NCBI GenBank assembly: GCA_964347475.1
Contig: CAYFYY010000010.1
Location: 16,662 to 80,661, forward strand
Length of the DNA stretch: 64,000 nucleotides
Reading direction: 5' to 3'
Source: GCA-020356105 sp964347475
GTDB lineage: Bacteria; Pseudomonadota; Alphaproteobacteria; UBA8366; JADFVY01
In this document: positions 16,967 through 25,928 of the stretch, one piece after another
Numbering within the stretch: position 1 is the stretch's first letter
Layout of the letters: every line of letters starts with the position of its first letter
The notes under the pieces: generated by a model
What the model was told of the DNA's origin: nothing
The model's database searches: none
The model's input: the letters and a program-made list of their open reading frames with translations, nothing else
Made by a program: the position numbers and the translations under genes

Positions 16967-18544
16967 ATGCCGAAAGTTCTGATATCGGACGATCTGAGCG
17001 ACCGCGCGGCCCAGATCTTCCGGGAACGCGGTATCGAGGTCGATGTCGAAACGGGGCTGGGCGAGGACGAGCTGGCCGGGCGAGTCGACGGGTATGACGG
17101 GCTCGCCGTACGGTCCGCGACCCGGGTCACGGCGCGGATCCTGGAGGCAGCCAAGAACCTGAAGGTCGTCGGACGGGCCGGGATCGGCGTCGACAACATC
17201 GACGTCGACGCCGCCACCCAGCAGGGCATCGTGGTGATGAACACGCCGTTCGGCAATTCCATCACCACGGCCGAACACGCCATCGCGCTGATGCTTGCGC
17301 TGGCGCGCGACCTGCCGGCCGCCAACGCTTCGACCCAGGCCGGCAAGTGGGAGAAGAAGCGGTTCCTGGGGATCGAGATCACGGGCAAGACACTGGGTCT
17401 GGTCGGCGCCGGCAATATCGGGTCGGTCGTTGCCAACCGGGCGCAGGGCCTGAAGATGCGGGTCGTCGCCTACGACCCCTTCCTGTCTGCGGAGCGCGCC
17501 CGCGACCTCGGGATCGAGAAAGTCGAGCTCGACGAGCTCTTCAAGCGCGCCGACTTCATAACCCTGCATGTCCCGCTGACCGACCAGACCCGCGGCCTGA
17601 TCGACAAGAAGGCGTTCGCGAAGATGAAGCCGGGGGTACGGCTCATCAATTGTGCGCGTGGCGGCATCGTGGTCGAGAAGGACCTGCTGCAGGCCCTCGA
17701 ATCAGGGCGGGTCGCCGGGGCGGCGCTCGACGTCTTCGAGGTCGAGCCGGCCACCGACAACCCCCTGTTCGGCCGCGACGATGTGATCGCGACGCCGCAT
17801 CTCGGAGCGGCCACCACCGAAGCGCAGGAAAAGGTTGCCGCGCAGATCGCCGAGCAGATGTCCGACTACCTGCTCACCGGGGCCGTCATCAACGCGCTCA
17901 ACATGCCGGCGGTGACTGCGGAGGAGGCGCCGAAGCTGCGACCCTACATGGCGCTCGCCGAGCTGCTCGGCAGTTTCGCCGGCCAGCTCACCGAAACCGG
18001 GCTCAAGGCCTTCCGGGTGGAGTTCGAGGGTCATGTCGCAGCGCTCAACACCAAGCCGATCATGGCGGCGGCGTTGACCGGGCTGCTCCGGCCGCTGCTC
18101 GATTTCGTCAATATGGTCAGCGCGCCGGTCATCGCGCGTGAGCGCGATATCCGCTGCACCGAGGTGCGGCGGGACGAGCCGGTCGACTACGAAACCCTGG
18201 TCCGCATCACGGTGACCACCGAGCGCATGTCGCGCTCGGTCGCCGGCACGTTGTTCGGCGGCACCCGGCCGCGGATCGTCGAGATCAAGGGCATCCCGAT
18301 CGAAGCCGAGATCGGGCCGCACATGCTTTACATCACCAACCGCGATAAGCCCGGAGTGATCGGCGATCTCGGCCGCACGCTGGGTGAGGCGCGGGTCAAT
18401 ATCGCGACCTTCCATCTCGGTCGCGCCGAACAGGGCGGCGATGCCATTGCGCTGCTGCAGGTCGACCAGCCGGTCGGCCGCGAGCTCCTCGACAAATTGT
18501 CGGCCCTGCCCAACGTTATCCAGGCGAAGGCACTGGAATTCTGA
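16967..18544 (+). CDS. serA: D-3-phosphoglycerate dehydrogenase
   Basis: The 525-residue enzyme oxidises 3-phosphoglycerate to 3-phosphohydroxypyruvate with NAD, the first step of serine synthesis. It has a catalytic domain, a Rossmann domain with GLVGAGNIGSVVA, an HLGAATTEAQ active-site segment, an intervening ASB domain and a C-terminal ACT domain (YITNRDKPGVIGDLG). The ACT domain suggests serine or another effector controls activity. The ATG at 16967 is chosen because GGACGGA precedes it; an ATG at 16952 lacks a ribosome site. It is co-transcribed with serC. Confidence 0.94.
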   Translation: MPKVLISDDLSDRAAQIFRERGIEVDVETGLGEDELAGRVDGYDGLAVRSATRVTARILEAAKNLKVVGRAGIGVDNIDVDAATQQGIVVMNTPFGNSITTAEHAIALMLALARDLPAANASTQAGKWEKKRFLGIEITGKTLGLVGAGNIGSVVANRAQGLKMRVVAYDPFLSAERARDLGIEKVELDELFKRADFITLHVPLTDQTRGLIDKKAFAKMKPGVRLINCARGGIVVEKDLLQALESGRVAGAALDVFEVEPATDNPLFGRDDVIATPHLGAATTEAQEKVAAQIAEQMSDYLLTGAVINALNMPAVTAEEAPKLRPYMALAELLGSFAGQLTETGLKAFRVEFEGHVAALNTKPIMAAALTGLLRPLLDFVNMVSAPVIARERDIRCTEVRRDEPVDYETLVRITVTTERMSRSVAGTLFGGTRPRIVEIKGIPIEAEIGPHMLYITNRDKPGVIGDLGRTLGEARVNIATFHLGRAEQGGDAIALLQVDQPVGRELLDKLSALPNVIQAKALEF

Positions 18545-18568
18545 AGCCATCGGAGGCAGAGTCCGGAC

Positions 18569-19579
18569 ATGCGCCTGCACGGCTTCGTTGTCATCCTTGT
18601 CATCGCCTTGATGCCGTCGGTTGCGCCGCAGGCTGCGGGTGTCGGACCGCAGCCCTTGGCGGTCGGGCATGTGCCGGGGCTGCATGACATCCTGCTCCGC
18701 GACGGCGCCGTACTCGTGCGGGCCGCGGCCGGGAACTATGAGGTCGTCACGCTGCCGGAGGGCAAGCTCGGGCTGGCTCCGGTGGCACCGGCCGAGAAAA
18801 CGCCGATTCCAGCCGATATCATCCCGCATGCGGCGATCGTGCCGGGCGCGCTCGACATCAAGGCGGCGTGGCTTGCCGGCCCGACCGCGCGTTACGCTCA
18901 CGGGGTGCTCGGCGATTCGATCGAAGCGGCCGCGCTGAAGGTCGAGACCGGGGCCGGCAAGATCCTGACCTACCGGCTGCCGGATGATTCGGTGTTCGAG
19001 GACCTGACGCCGCGGCTGGCCGACCTCGAGGGCGACGGGCGCGACGAAGTCGTCGTCGTGCGCAGCTCCGCCGGCAGCGGCGCCGCCGTGGTCGTGTTCG
19101 GCATCCGCGATGATGCGCTGGTCCTGGTCGCCGAATCCCCGGCGATCGGGCTGTCGAACCGCTGGCTGAACCCGGTCGGGGCCGGCGATTTCGACGGCGA
19201 TGGCCGCAAGGAGATCGCGGTCGTCCAGACGCCGCATATCGGCGGCGTGCTCATCCTGTACCGGGTCGAAGAGCCGCGACTGATCGAGATCGCACGAGAA
19301 CCGGGCTACTCGACGCACGCGATCGGCTCGACGGTGCTGGGCATGGCGGCCGTGCTCGATGTCGATGGCGACGGGGTGGACGACATCCTGCTGCCCGACC
19401 AGGCGCGCAACCGGCTGTTCGGGATCGGCTATGCTGGCGGGGTCTTCCGCGTTCACTGGACCATTGCCAACAAGGGTCGGATCAGCACCTCGATCGTGAT
19501 CGCGGATGTGGACGGCACTGGCGCGGCGGACGTGCTGTACGGGCTCGACGACGGCTCGGTCTGGATGCTGCCGCGCTGA
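18569..19579 (+). CDS. Exported FG-GAP/VCBS repeat protein
   Basis: The 336-residue product starts with a signal peptide (MRLHGFVVILVIALMPSVAP) and continues as a beta-propeller-like repeat protein. Calcium-binding-type loops recur: DLEGDGRDEVVVV, DFDGDGRKEIAVV, DVDGDGVDDILLP and DVDGTGAADVLYG. It is probably periplasmic or surface exposed, and its ligand is unknown. It sits 24 bases after serA and before hisZ, so it may ride on the serine operon; nothing ties it to serine chemistry. Confidence 0.8.
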   Translation: MRLHGFVVILVIALMPSVAPQAAGVGPQPLAVGHVPGLHDILLRDGAVLVRAAAGNYEVVTLPEGKLGLAPVAPAEKTPIPADIIPHAAIVPGALDIKAAWLAGPTARYAHGVLGDSIEAAALKVETGAGKILTYRLPDDSVFEDLTPRLADLEGDGRDEVVVVRSSAGSGAAVVVFGIRDDALVLVAESPAIGLSNRWLNPVGAGDFDGDGRKEIAVVQTPHIGGVLILYRVEEPRLIEIAREPGYSTHAIGSTVLGMAAVLDVDGDGVDDILLPDQARNRLFGIGYAGGVFRVHWTIANKGRISTSIVIADVDGTGAADVLYGLDDGSVWMLPR

Positions 19580-19676
19580 TTGGCGCGGCACGGCATCCCT
19601 TGCCCCGGCCGGTCAAAAGCTGTATTCCACGGCGGGTTTTGCTGCTGAAACGCGACGGATCGACCGTACTCCTGAC

Positions 19677-20828
19677 ATGAACGACGCCGCAAACAAGGCG
19701 CTGCTGCCCACCGGGTTGCGCGACGTACTGCCGCCGGACGCCGAGCACGAAGCGGCGGTGGCGCAGCGACTCGTCGCCACCTTCGCGACACGCGGCTATC
19801 AGCGCGTCGATCCGCCGCTCGTCGAGTTCGAGGAGTCGTTGCTCGACGGCGCCGGACAGGCGATGTCGACGGCGACCTTCCGGCTCATGGATCCGGTCAG
19901 CCAGCGCATGATGGGCGTCCGAGCCGACATGACGATCCAGGTGGCGCGCATCGCCGCGACCCGGTTGGCACAGGCGCCGCGGCCCTTGCGCCTCGCCTAT
20001 GCCGGCAACGTGCTGCGGGTCAAGGGCTCGCAGCTGCGGCCGGAGCGGCAGTTCATCCAGGCCGGGGTCGAAATCATCGGGTCCGAGTCAGCCTGCGCGG
20101 ATGCCGAGATCATCCTTCTTGCCGTCGAGGCGCTGGGCGAGGCCGGCGTCGACAAGCTGTCGGTCGACGTCAATATGCCGACCCTGGTGCCGGCGCTGTG
20201 CCGGGCCGTCGGCCTCGAAGGTAAGGCTGAGGTCGATCTGCGCGCCGCCCTGGACCGCAAGGACGCGGCCGCCGTCGCCGCGGCGGGGGGCAAGGCGGCC
20301 GATCTGTTCGGCGCTCTGTTGCGCGCGTCCGGCCCGGCCGACGCGGCACTGAAGGCGCTGGCGGCACTCGACCTGCCGGAAGAGTGCGTCGCGGAACGGC
20401 GGCGCCTCGAAGACGTCGTCGCCATCCTGAACGAGGCGATGCCGGCGCTGACTCTCACCGTCGATGCCGTCGAGTACCGCGGCTTCGAATACCAGACCGG
20501 CCTCAGCTTCACCGTCTTCGCGCGCGGCGTGCGCGGCGAGATGGGTCGCGGCGGCCGCTATCATGTCTCGCAGAACGGCGAGCCGGCGACCGGCTTCTCG
20601 CTGTTCCTGGACAGCGTGCTGCGGGCCCTGCCACGACCGGGCAACGGCGAGCGCCTGTACCTGCCGTACGGCACCACGCCGGCGCAGGGCCAGTCGCTGC
20701 GCGACGACGGCTGGATCACGATCGCCGGCCTCGAGCCCGAGGGCGATCCTGCGGCCGAAGCGCTGCGCCTGGGCTGCACGCACATCCTGCGCGACGGTAC
20801 CGCCGTTGCGTTGAACGGCGCCTCCTGA
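19677..20828 (+). CDS. hisZ: ATP phosphoribosyltransferase regulatory subunit
   Basis: HisZ is a histidyl-tRNA synthetase-like protein without synthetase activity that joins the short form of HisG and makes it sensitive to histidine. The 383-residue product has class II synthetase-like segments, for example LLPTGLRDVLPP, FRLMDPVSQRMMGVRADMT and YQTGLSFTVFARG, but lacks the full histidyl catalytic motifs and the anticodon-binding domain. A short hisG is therefore expected elsewhere in the genome. The hisZ-purA order is common in Alphaproteobacteria. The ATG at 19677 matches the family N-terminus. Confidence 0.9.
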   Translation: MNDAANKALLPTGLRDVLPPDAEHEAAVAQRLVATFATRGYQRVDPPLVEFEESLLDGAGQAMSTATFRLMDPVSQRMMGVRADMTIQVARIAATRLAQAPRPLRLAYAGNVLRVKGSQLRPERQFIQAGVEIIGSESACADAEIILLAVEALGEAGVDKLSVDVNMPTLVPALCRAVGLEGKAEVDLRAALDRKDAAAVAAAGGKAADLFGALLRASGPADAALKALAALDLPEECVAERRRLEDVVAILNEAMPALTLTVDAVEYRGFEYQTGLSFTVFARGVRGEMGRGGRYHVSQNGEPATGFSLFLDSVLRALPRPGNGERLYLPYGTTPAQGQSLRDDGWITIAGLEPEGDPAAEALRLGCTHILRDGTAVALNGAS

Positions 20829-20853
20829 ACATCAATGCAAGGTCACTGAATCC

Positions 20854-22146
20854 ATGAGCAATGTGGTGGTCGTCGGCTCGCAGTGGGGCGATGAGGGCAA
20901 GGGCAAGATCGTCGACTGGCTCAGCGAGCGGGCCGAGATCGTGGTGCGGTTCCAGGGTGGCCACAACGCCGGCCACACGCTGGTCATCGACGGGACGACC
21001 TACAAGCTGAGCCTGCTGCCGTCCGGCATCGTGCGCCCCGGCAAGCTGTCGATCATCGGCAACGGCGTCGTCGTCGACCCCTGGGCGCTGCTCGACGAGA
21101 TCGAAAACATCCGCGGGCAGGGCGTGGAGGTCTCGCCCGAGCGGCTCAAGCTTGCCGGCAACGCGCCCCTCATTCTGCCGCTGCACCGCGAGCTCGACCA
21201 GGCGCGCGAGGCGGCCAGCGGCAGGGGCAAGATCGGCACCACCGGCCGCGGCATCGGTCCGGCCTACGAGGACAAGGTGGCGCGGCGCGCGATCCGGGTC
21301 TGCGACCTCGCCGACCGCAAGGCGCTGGAAGCCAAGGTCGACCGCCTGCTCTCGCACCACAACGTCCTGCAGCGCGGCATGGGGCTGGACGAGATCGACC
21401 GCAAGAAGCTGCTGGACCAGTTATTGGAGCTGGCGCCGCGCCTGCTGCCCTACGCTGCCAGCGTCTGGAAGGAGCTGGACGAGGCGCACAAGGCCGGCCG
21501 CCGGATCCTGTTCGAGGGCGCGCAAGGGTTCCTCCTGGATATCGATCACGGGACCTATCCGTTCGTAACCTCGTCGAACACGGTTTCGGGTGCAGCGGCC
21601 GCGGGGTCGGGTATGGGGCCGAACCGGCTGGGCTATGTGCTGGGCATCACCAAGGCCTATACGACGCGGGTCGGCGAGGGCCCGTTCCCGACCGAGCTCG
21701 ACGACGAGGTCGGCCAGAGGCTGGGCGAGCGCGGGCGGGAGTTCGGCACGGTGACCGGCCGCAAGCGCCGCTGCGGCTGGTTCGATGCGGTGCTGGTGCG
21801 CCAGGCCATCAAGATCGGCGGCATCGACGGTATCGCGCTGACCAAGCTCGACGTGCTCGACGGGCTCAAGGAGCTGAAGGTCTGCGTCGGCTATCGCATC
21901 GGCGGCCAGGAATACGACCATTACCCGTCCTCGATGGCCGGCCAGGCGGCGGCGGAGCCGGTCTACGAGTCGATCGGCGGCTGGCAGGAAAGCACGGAAG
22001 GCGCCCGGAGCTGGGCCGACCTGCCGGCCACCGCGGTGAAATACATCCGCCGCATCGAGGAGCTGATCGAGGCGCCGGTCACGCTGCTGTCGACCAGTCC
22101 CGAGCGCGAGGATACGATCCTGGTCAAGGATCCGTTCGCGGGATGA
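20854..22146 (+). CDS. purA: Adenylosuccinate synthetase
   Basis: The enzyme couples IMP and aspartate using GTP to form adenylosuccinate, the first committed step to AMP. The 430-residue length is standard. Visible motifs are QWGDEGKGKIVDWL (the GTP P-loop and catalytic Asp), GGHNAGHTL, TTGRGIGPAYEDK, FEGAQG and TGRKRRCGW. It follows hisZ by 25 bases. Its stop overlaps an ATG at 22143 in the frame of the next gene. Confidence 0.96.
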   Translation: MSNVVVVGSQWGDEGKGKIVDWLSERAEIVVRFQGGHNAGHTLVIDGTTYKLSLLPSGIVRPGKLSIIGNGVVVDPWALLDEIENIRGQGVEVSPERLKLAGNAPLILPLHRELDQAREAASGRGKIGTTGRGIGPAYEDKVARRAIRVCDLADRKALEAKVDRLLSHHNVLQRGMGLDEIDRKKLLDQLLELAPRLLPYAASVWKELDEAHKAGRRILFEGAQGFLLDIDHGTYPFVTSSNTVSGAAAAGSGMGPNRLGYVLGITKAYTTRVGEGPFPTELDDEVGQRLGERGREFGTVTGRKRRCGWFDAVLVRQAIKIGGIDGIALTKLDVLDGLKELKVCVGYRIGGQEYDHYPSSMAGQAAAEPVYESIGGWQESTEGARSWADLPATAVKYIRRIEELIEAPVTLLSTSPEREDTILVKDPFAG

Positions 22147-22169
22147 AAGCAGACAATAAGGTAAGTTGC

Positions 22170-22547
22170 ATGCCGCGCATCCTGACGATCACGGTCGAGG
22201 ATGGCTCGATTCGCGCGGAGCTGTTCGACACGGAAACCGACGATGCGATCTACGAGACCGCGCCGTTTTCCTCGGAGGCGCAGCTCTGGGGCGAGCAGGT
22301 CTATTTCCACACGCCGCTGTCGCTGCCGCGCGAATCCCATGCCCGCGACGTCGTCGAGCTGGGCGAACTGGCTTTCTGGACCGAAGGCAATTCGATCGCC
22401 ATCGGCTTCGGCCCCACGCCGATATCCGTTGGCACTGAAATCCGGCTGGCCTCGCCCTGCAATGTCTGGGGGCGCGCCTTGGACGACGTCAAGGCGCTGA
22501 TCAATGTCGGCTCCGGCGCGATGATCCACGTCACCCGCGAGGACTAA
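22170..22547 (+). CDS. Cyclophilin-like fold small protein
   Basis: The 125-residue product reads through the pattern of the archaeal/bacterial cyclophilin-like family (TM1367-type): ETAPFSSEAQLWGEQVYFHTPL, VELGELAFWTEGNSIAIGFGPTP and IRLASPCNVWGRA. These proteins share the cyclophilin barrel but lack a proven prolyl isomerase role, and their function is unknown. The ATG at 22170 has AAGGTAAG just upstream. An ATG at 22143 overlapping the purA stop as ATGA would add nine residues and would couple translation to purA. Confidence 0.7.
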   Translation: MPRILTITVEDGSIRAELFDTETDDAIYETAPFSSEAQLWGEQVYFHTPLSLPRESHARDVVELGELAFWTEGNSIAIGFGPTPISVGTEIRLASPCNVWGRALDDVKALINVGSGAMIHVTRED

Positions 22548-22738
22548 GGCGGACGATCCCCCGTTGCCCGGAGGCGCCATCTTTATAACCGGGGCCCGCT
22601 GGTATTGTTGTGGCGGCAGGAACTGCGACGCAAGACCGGGTAAGACCGCAAAGACGGGCTATGCCCGAAATGTGTGATAATCTGGCATGACTGCCACCGG
22701 TAAGCTGTCTGGCATCCGTTGGAAGGCGTTTGTGGAGA

Positions 22739-23428
22739 ATGCCTGAATTCGAATTCAGCGACGGAATCGATCTGGAGCGGGACTTGAATGACGAGTATCT
22801 GCTTCGACTCTGTGCGCGCGGAACCGTGCGGACCCTGGAATGTAACGAACATCTCTATTACCAGGGCGATGACGCGGACCATGTCTATGTCCTTAAGACC
22901 GGGGCCGTCAAAGCCACCTGTTCGGATGAAAACGGCCACGAAACGCTCTTGAAAATCCACGGACCGGGCGACTTGCTGGGGCTGTCGGCCCTCAGGCCCA
23001 AGGCGGTGCGCGACGCCAACGCCATTGCACTTGAACCTGCCGAGGCGGCCGCGTTCAGTAAGGACGAGTTCTTCGAATACATCAGATCGGATGGAGAGCT
23101 TGGCGTGCTGCTGGTGCGTGTCCTTTTGAAGCGCCAGCAGCAATTGCATGCTCGCGTAAGCGAGTTTTCGGGCCATCATGTGGACCAGAGGCTGGCCAGA
23201 GCGATATTGCAGCTGAATGCAGAGGCGGCGACGCGGGCGCCTGCTGGCGCCACTCCTGACCTGCCGATTACCCATGAGGAACTCGCCACGCTGGTGTTGT
23301 CGCGGCGACAGTACGTAACGGCTATCCTGCGGGACTTTGTTTCCCAAGGGTTGATTGAGAACCGCCGGCGCTGCGTTCGCGTAATCGATTCCGACGGCCT
23401 GCGCCGAATTGTCTTCGGCGGCCACTAA
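22739..23428 (+). CDS. Crp/Fnr family transcriptional regulator
   Basis: The 229-residue product has an N-terminal cyclic-nucleotide-binding-like barrel (LYYQGDDADHVYVLKTGAVK, LLKIHGPGDLLGLSAL), a dimer helix and a C-terminal winged helix-turn-helix (ITHEELATLVLSRRQYVTAILRDF). The cysteine spacing of FNR iron-sulfur proteins is not present. The ATG at 22739 has GGAAGG 12 bases upstream; TTG 22730 is an alternative. It opens the catabolic module that follows and probably controls it through the palindrome at 23495-23514. Confidence 0.85.
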   Translation: MPEFEFSDGIDLERDLNDEYLLRLCARGTVRTLECNEHLYYQGDDADHVYVLKTGAVKATCSDENGHETLLKIHGPGDLLGLSALRPKAVRDANAIALEPAEAAAFSKDEFFEYIRSDGELGVLLVRVLLKRQQQLHARVSEFSGHHVDQRLARAILQLNAEAATRAPAGATPDLPITHEELATLVLSRRQYVTAILRDFVSQGLIENRRRCVRVIDSDGLRRIVFGGH

Positions 23429-23494
23429 CTTGCACCGCTGTTCCGCACGGGCGTGTGCACCGGGGCCGGGCGTGTCACAACAGATAATTCTCCA

Positions 23495-23514
23495 AATGTC
23501 AAAAATCTGACATT
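23495..23514. promoter_or_regulatory. Crp/Fnr-type operator AATGTCA-N6-TGACATT
   Basis: A perfect 7+7 inverted repeat with a six-base centre has the size and spacing of Crp/Fnr dimer sites (core TGTCA-N6-TGACA). It lies between the regulator gene and the SDR gene, about 100 bases before the SDR start. It is the only perfect palindrome of this size I see in the module. Confidence 0.6.
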
Positions 23515-23615
23515 CAAGATCATGCAGCAGTCTGTAGGCTGGTGGCGTTGAATGGATGCGAACACTGTCATCTGCCTGTCGTTGGGCAACGCTGTGAGAC
23601 TTGGAGATGCGTCGC

Positions 23616-24398
23616 ATGAAATTGCAGGACAAAGTCACGATCGTAACCGGCGGCGGCCAAGGGATTGGCGAGGCGATTTGTCGGGGGTTCGCTAATGAAT
23701 CCGCGACCGTGGTAATCGCAGACAAGGACAACGTGACCGCCGGGAATCTGGCTGGCGCGATCCGCGAGACGGGCGGCATGGCGCAGTCTATCGAGGTCGA
23801 CGTTGCCGATCCGGAGGCTGTCGCCAACATGGTCGATACCGTTATTCGAGACCATGGCCGGATCGACGTCTTGGTCAACAACGCCGGCGCGCGCACCATC
23901 AAGGGGTTTCTGCAACATACGCTGGACGACTGGAACAGGATGATCGACATCAACCTTACCGGTCCGTTCCTTTGCAGCCGTGCGGTGGTTCCGCACATGC
24001 TGGAAACTGGTGGCGGCAGGATTATCAACATCGCTTCCATCGCCAGCTTTATGGGGCGTCCGAACCGTTGCGCCTATGTCGCCGCCAAGTCGGGCCTGTT
24101 GGGGCTCACCCGGGCGATGGCCGCAGACCTGGCCGGCAAGGGCATACGGGTCAACGCGATCGTTCCGGGAATGATCGCTTCACCGTTCAACCAGGCATTC
24201 GCAGAAGCGTCAGACACGGGGCCTGCCTGGGCCACAGAAAATCTGGTCGGTCGATGGGGCGAGCCGCAAGACCTGGCAGGTGCTGCGGTATTCCTCGCGT
24301 CGGCGGATTCGGATTTCATATCGGGAGCCGAAATCAAGGTCGACGGCGGCTGGCTTGCGGCCAGATCGCGATCTGGCGAGGTGCCCATGTGGGATTAG
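23616..24398 (+). CDS. SDR family oxidoreductase
   Basis: This 260-residue classical short-chain dehydrogenase has a cofactor motif TGGGQGIGEA, the NNAG strand, the catalytic Ser in IASIASFMG, and the Tyr and Lys in CAYVAAKSG, then PGMI. It would interconvert a secondary alcohol and a ketone with NAD(P). The ATG at 23616 has GGAG nine bases upstream; ATG 23607 and TTG 23601 lie in the same frame. It is the first structural gene after the regulator and the palindrome. Confidence 0.88.
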   Translation: MKLQDKVTIVTGGGQGIGEAICRGFANESATVVIADKDNVTAGNLAGAIRETGGMAQSIEVDVADPEAVANMVDTVIRDHGRIDVLVNNAGARTIKGFLQHTLDDWNRMIDINLTGPFLCSRAVVPHMLETGGGRIINIASIASFMGRPNRCAYVAAKSGLLGLTRAMAADLAGKGIRVNAIVPGMIASPFNQAFAEASDTGPAWATENLVGRWGEPQDLAGAAVFLASADSDFISGAEIKVDGGWLAARSRSGEVPMWD

Positions 24399-24516
24399 GG
24401 GGTATGTGCCTGTGCTGGCGAAGACCCGTGCCCCCCGAATGATCAATCCGCTAGCGAAAGTCGACTGAGCTGCGGATTTTCTCGGTCGATGGATATGATA
24501 ACAGGGAGGAGATACC

Positions 24517-25749
24517 ATGATTAAACAGTTCGTAAGTGAGAAGGTGTCACGACGCGATCTGCTGCAGATCGCGAGTCGTTATGGTCTTACATCGACACTT
24601 CTGGGTGGTGCAGCGCTTACCGGGGCGATAACCGCGCCTCGTTTGGCCGCGGCTGCAAATTCGACTTACAACAAGCGCTTCAAGATGCAGCCCAAGCACA
24701 CGCTGAAATTCGGCGCCTCGGGGTTCAATGAACGCAATCTTCTTATCGAGCGGGCCGGTTGCCTTGAGTTCGTCCGCGATATCGAAGAGCGCACCGACGG
24801 CGCCATCAGGATCGAGTTCATCGGTTCCAATCAGATCTGCGGCCAGCTCAACTGCGTGAAGAAGACGCAGCAGGGTATCGTCGATATTTTCGCGGCGTCG
24901 ACCCAGAATACCGCTGGCGGAGCGCCATACTACAACGTTCTCGATTACGCCTACATGTTCCCGACCCGTGCGTCGGAATACTATTTTCTGTACCACCCGG
25001 CGAGCGAAAAGTTACTCCGCGAACCGCTGCGCAAGCAGCACAAGCTGCAATTCCTGTTTTCTGTCTGCCAACTTCGCGGCATCCAGCTTGGCCTGAAGTG
25101 GAAAGACCGGCCGGATGTAACAAAGATCGAAGAGTTGTTCGGCACCAAGAACCGCGTTACCGGCACGCAGCTTGGCCGCATCGCGATGGAACTGCTGCAT
25201 CTGAACCCGGTGCCCATCGCATGGGAGGAAACGCTCGATGGCCTGAAGCAGGGGCTGATCGACGGCGCGGAAACCTGGTCGTCGGCGGTCGCCTACGCCA
25301 ACATGTCGCCCGTCGTTTCGCAGGTCGTCGACCTGCGGTTCTTCTCGGGCTTCGAGCACACGGCAATGAGCGAACCAGTATTCGACAAATTGGGCAGCGA
25401 CCTTCAGGACGATGTCATGGAATCGGCCTACTTTACGCAGGCGCTGATCCAAGGGGCGCACGAGGCCGCGTTGGTCAATACGGTCGGTCATTCCATACCG
25501 CAACTGCCGAATACGATTTTTGTGAAGAACGGCACGCGTTTCGTGCCACTGTCGGACGAAGAACGTGCCAAGGCAGCCAAAATGTGCGCGCCGGAGTTCG
25601 TCCCCGAGCCTTGGGAGCAATGGCGCGAGCGGATCAACGGCTGGGCCGGCGGTATCGACACCTATAGCGAAATCCACAGTATCGCCCGGGAAATCCCGGC
25701 CGACACGCTGGTCGAGAACGTGGAGCCACGCCGCTGGTGGAAAGCCTGA
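24517..25749 (+). CDS. TRAP transporter substrate-binding protein, DctP-like
   Basis: The 410-residue product begins with a Tat-type signal (SRRDLLQ, then a hydrophobic stretch ending APRLAAAA). The mature protein follows the DctP fold, for example GIVDIFAASTQNTAGG, ISPVVSQVVDLRF-like PVVSQVVDLRF, and TAMSEPVFDKLG. It would bind an organic acid in the periplasm. A GGGAGGAG ribosome site precedes the ATG. No dctQ or dctM membrane genes are adjacent, although TRAP systems normally keep them together, so it must work with partners elsewhere. Its base composition is visibly less GC-rich than flanking genes. Confidence 0.8.
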   Translation: MIKQFVSEKVSRRDLLQIASRYGLTSTLLGGAALTGAITAPRLAAAANSTYNKRFKMQPKHTLKFGASGFNERNLLIERAGCLEFVRDIEERTDGAIRIEFIGSNQICGQLNCVKKTQQGIVDIFAASTQNTAGGAPYYNVLDYAYMFPTRASEYYFLYHPASEKLLREPLRKQHKLQFLFSVCQLRGIQLGLKWKDRPDVTKIEELFGTKNRVTGTQLGRIAMELLHLNPVPIAWEETLDGLKQGLIDGAETWSSAVAYANMSPVVSQVVDLRFFSGFEHTAMSEPVFDKLGSDLQDDVMESAYFTQALIQGAHEAALVNTVGHSIPQLPNTIFVKNGTRFVPLSDEERAKAAKMCAPEFVPEPWEQWRERINGWAGGIDTYSEIHSIAREIPADTLVENVEPRRWWKA

Positions 25750-25928
25750 TAACCCTGTCCGCCGGACGAGGTTCTGCGTAGAGAATCGCGTCGGTTGCGT
25801 TTGGCCTGCCTACCGGGATTGCGCGGAGCGATTTCCGTGCAACCCCTTGTTCGGGGCGGCCCGGCTGCCGGAGTGCGGTCGGGCTGCCGGGGCGTATATC
25901 TGGCTAAGATTTGGGGAAGGCAACGATA

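Noticed and set aside
22669..22690. Imperfect copy of the Crp/Fnr palindrome upstream of the regulator gene
   Set aside because: The half-sites match only in part and the spacer is one base longer, so autoregulation cannot be claimed from it.
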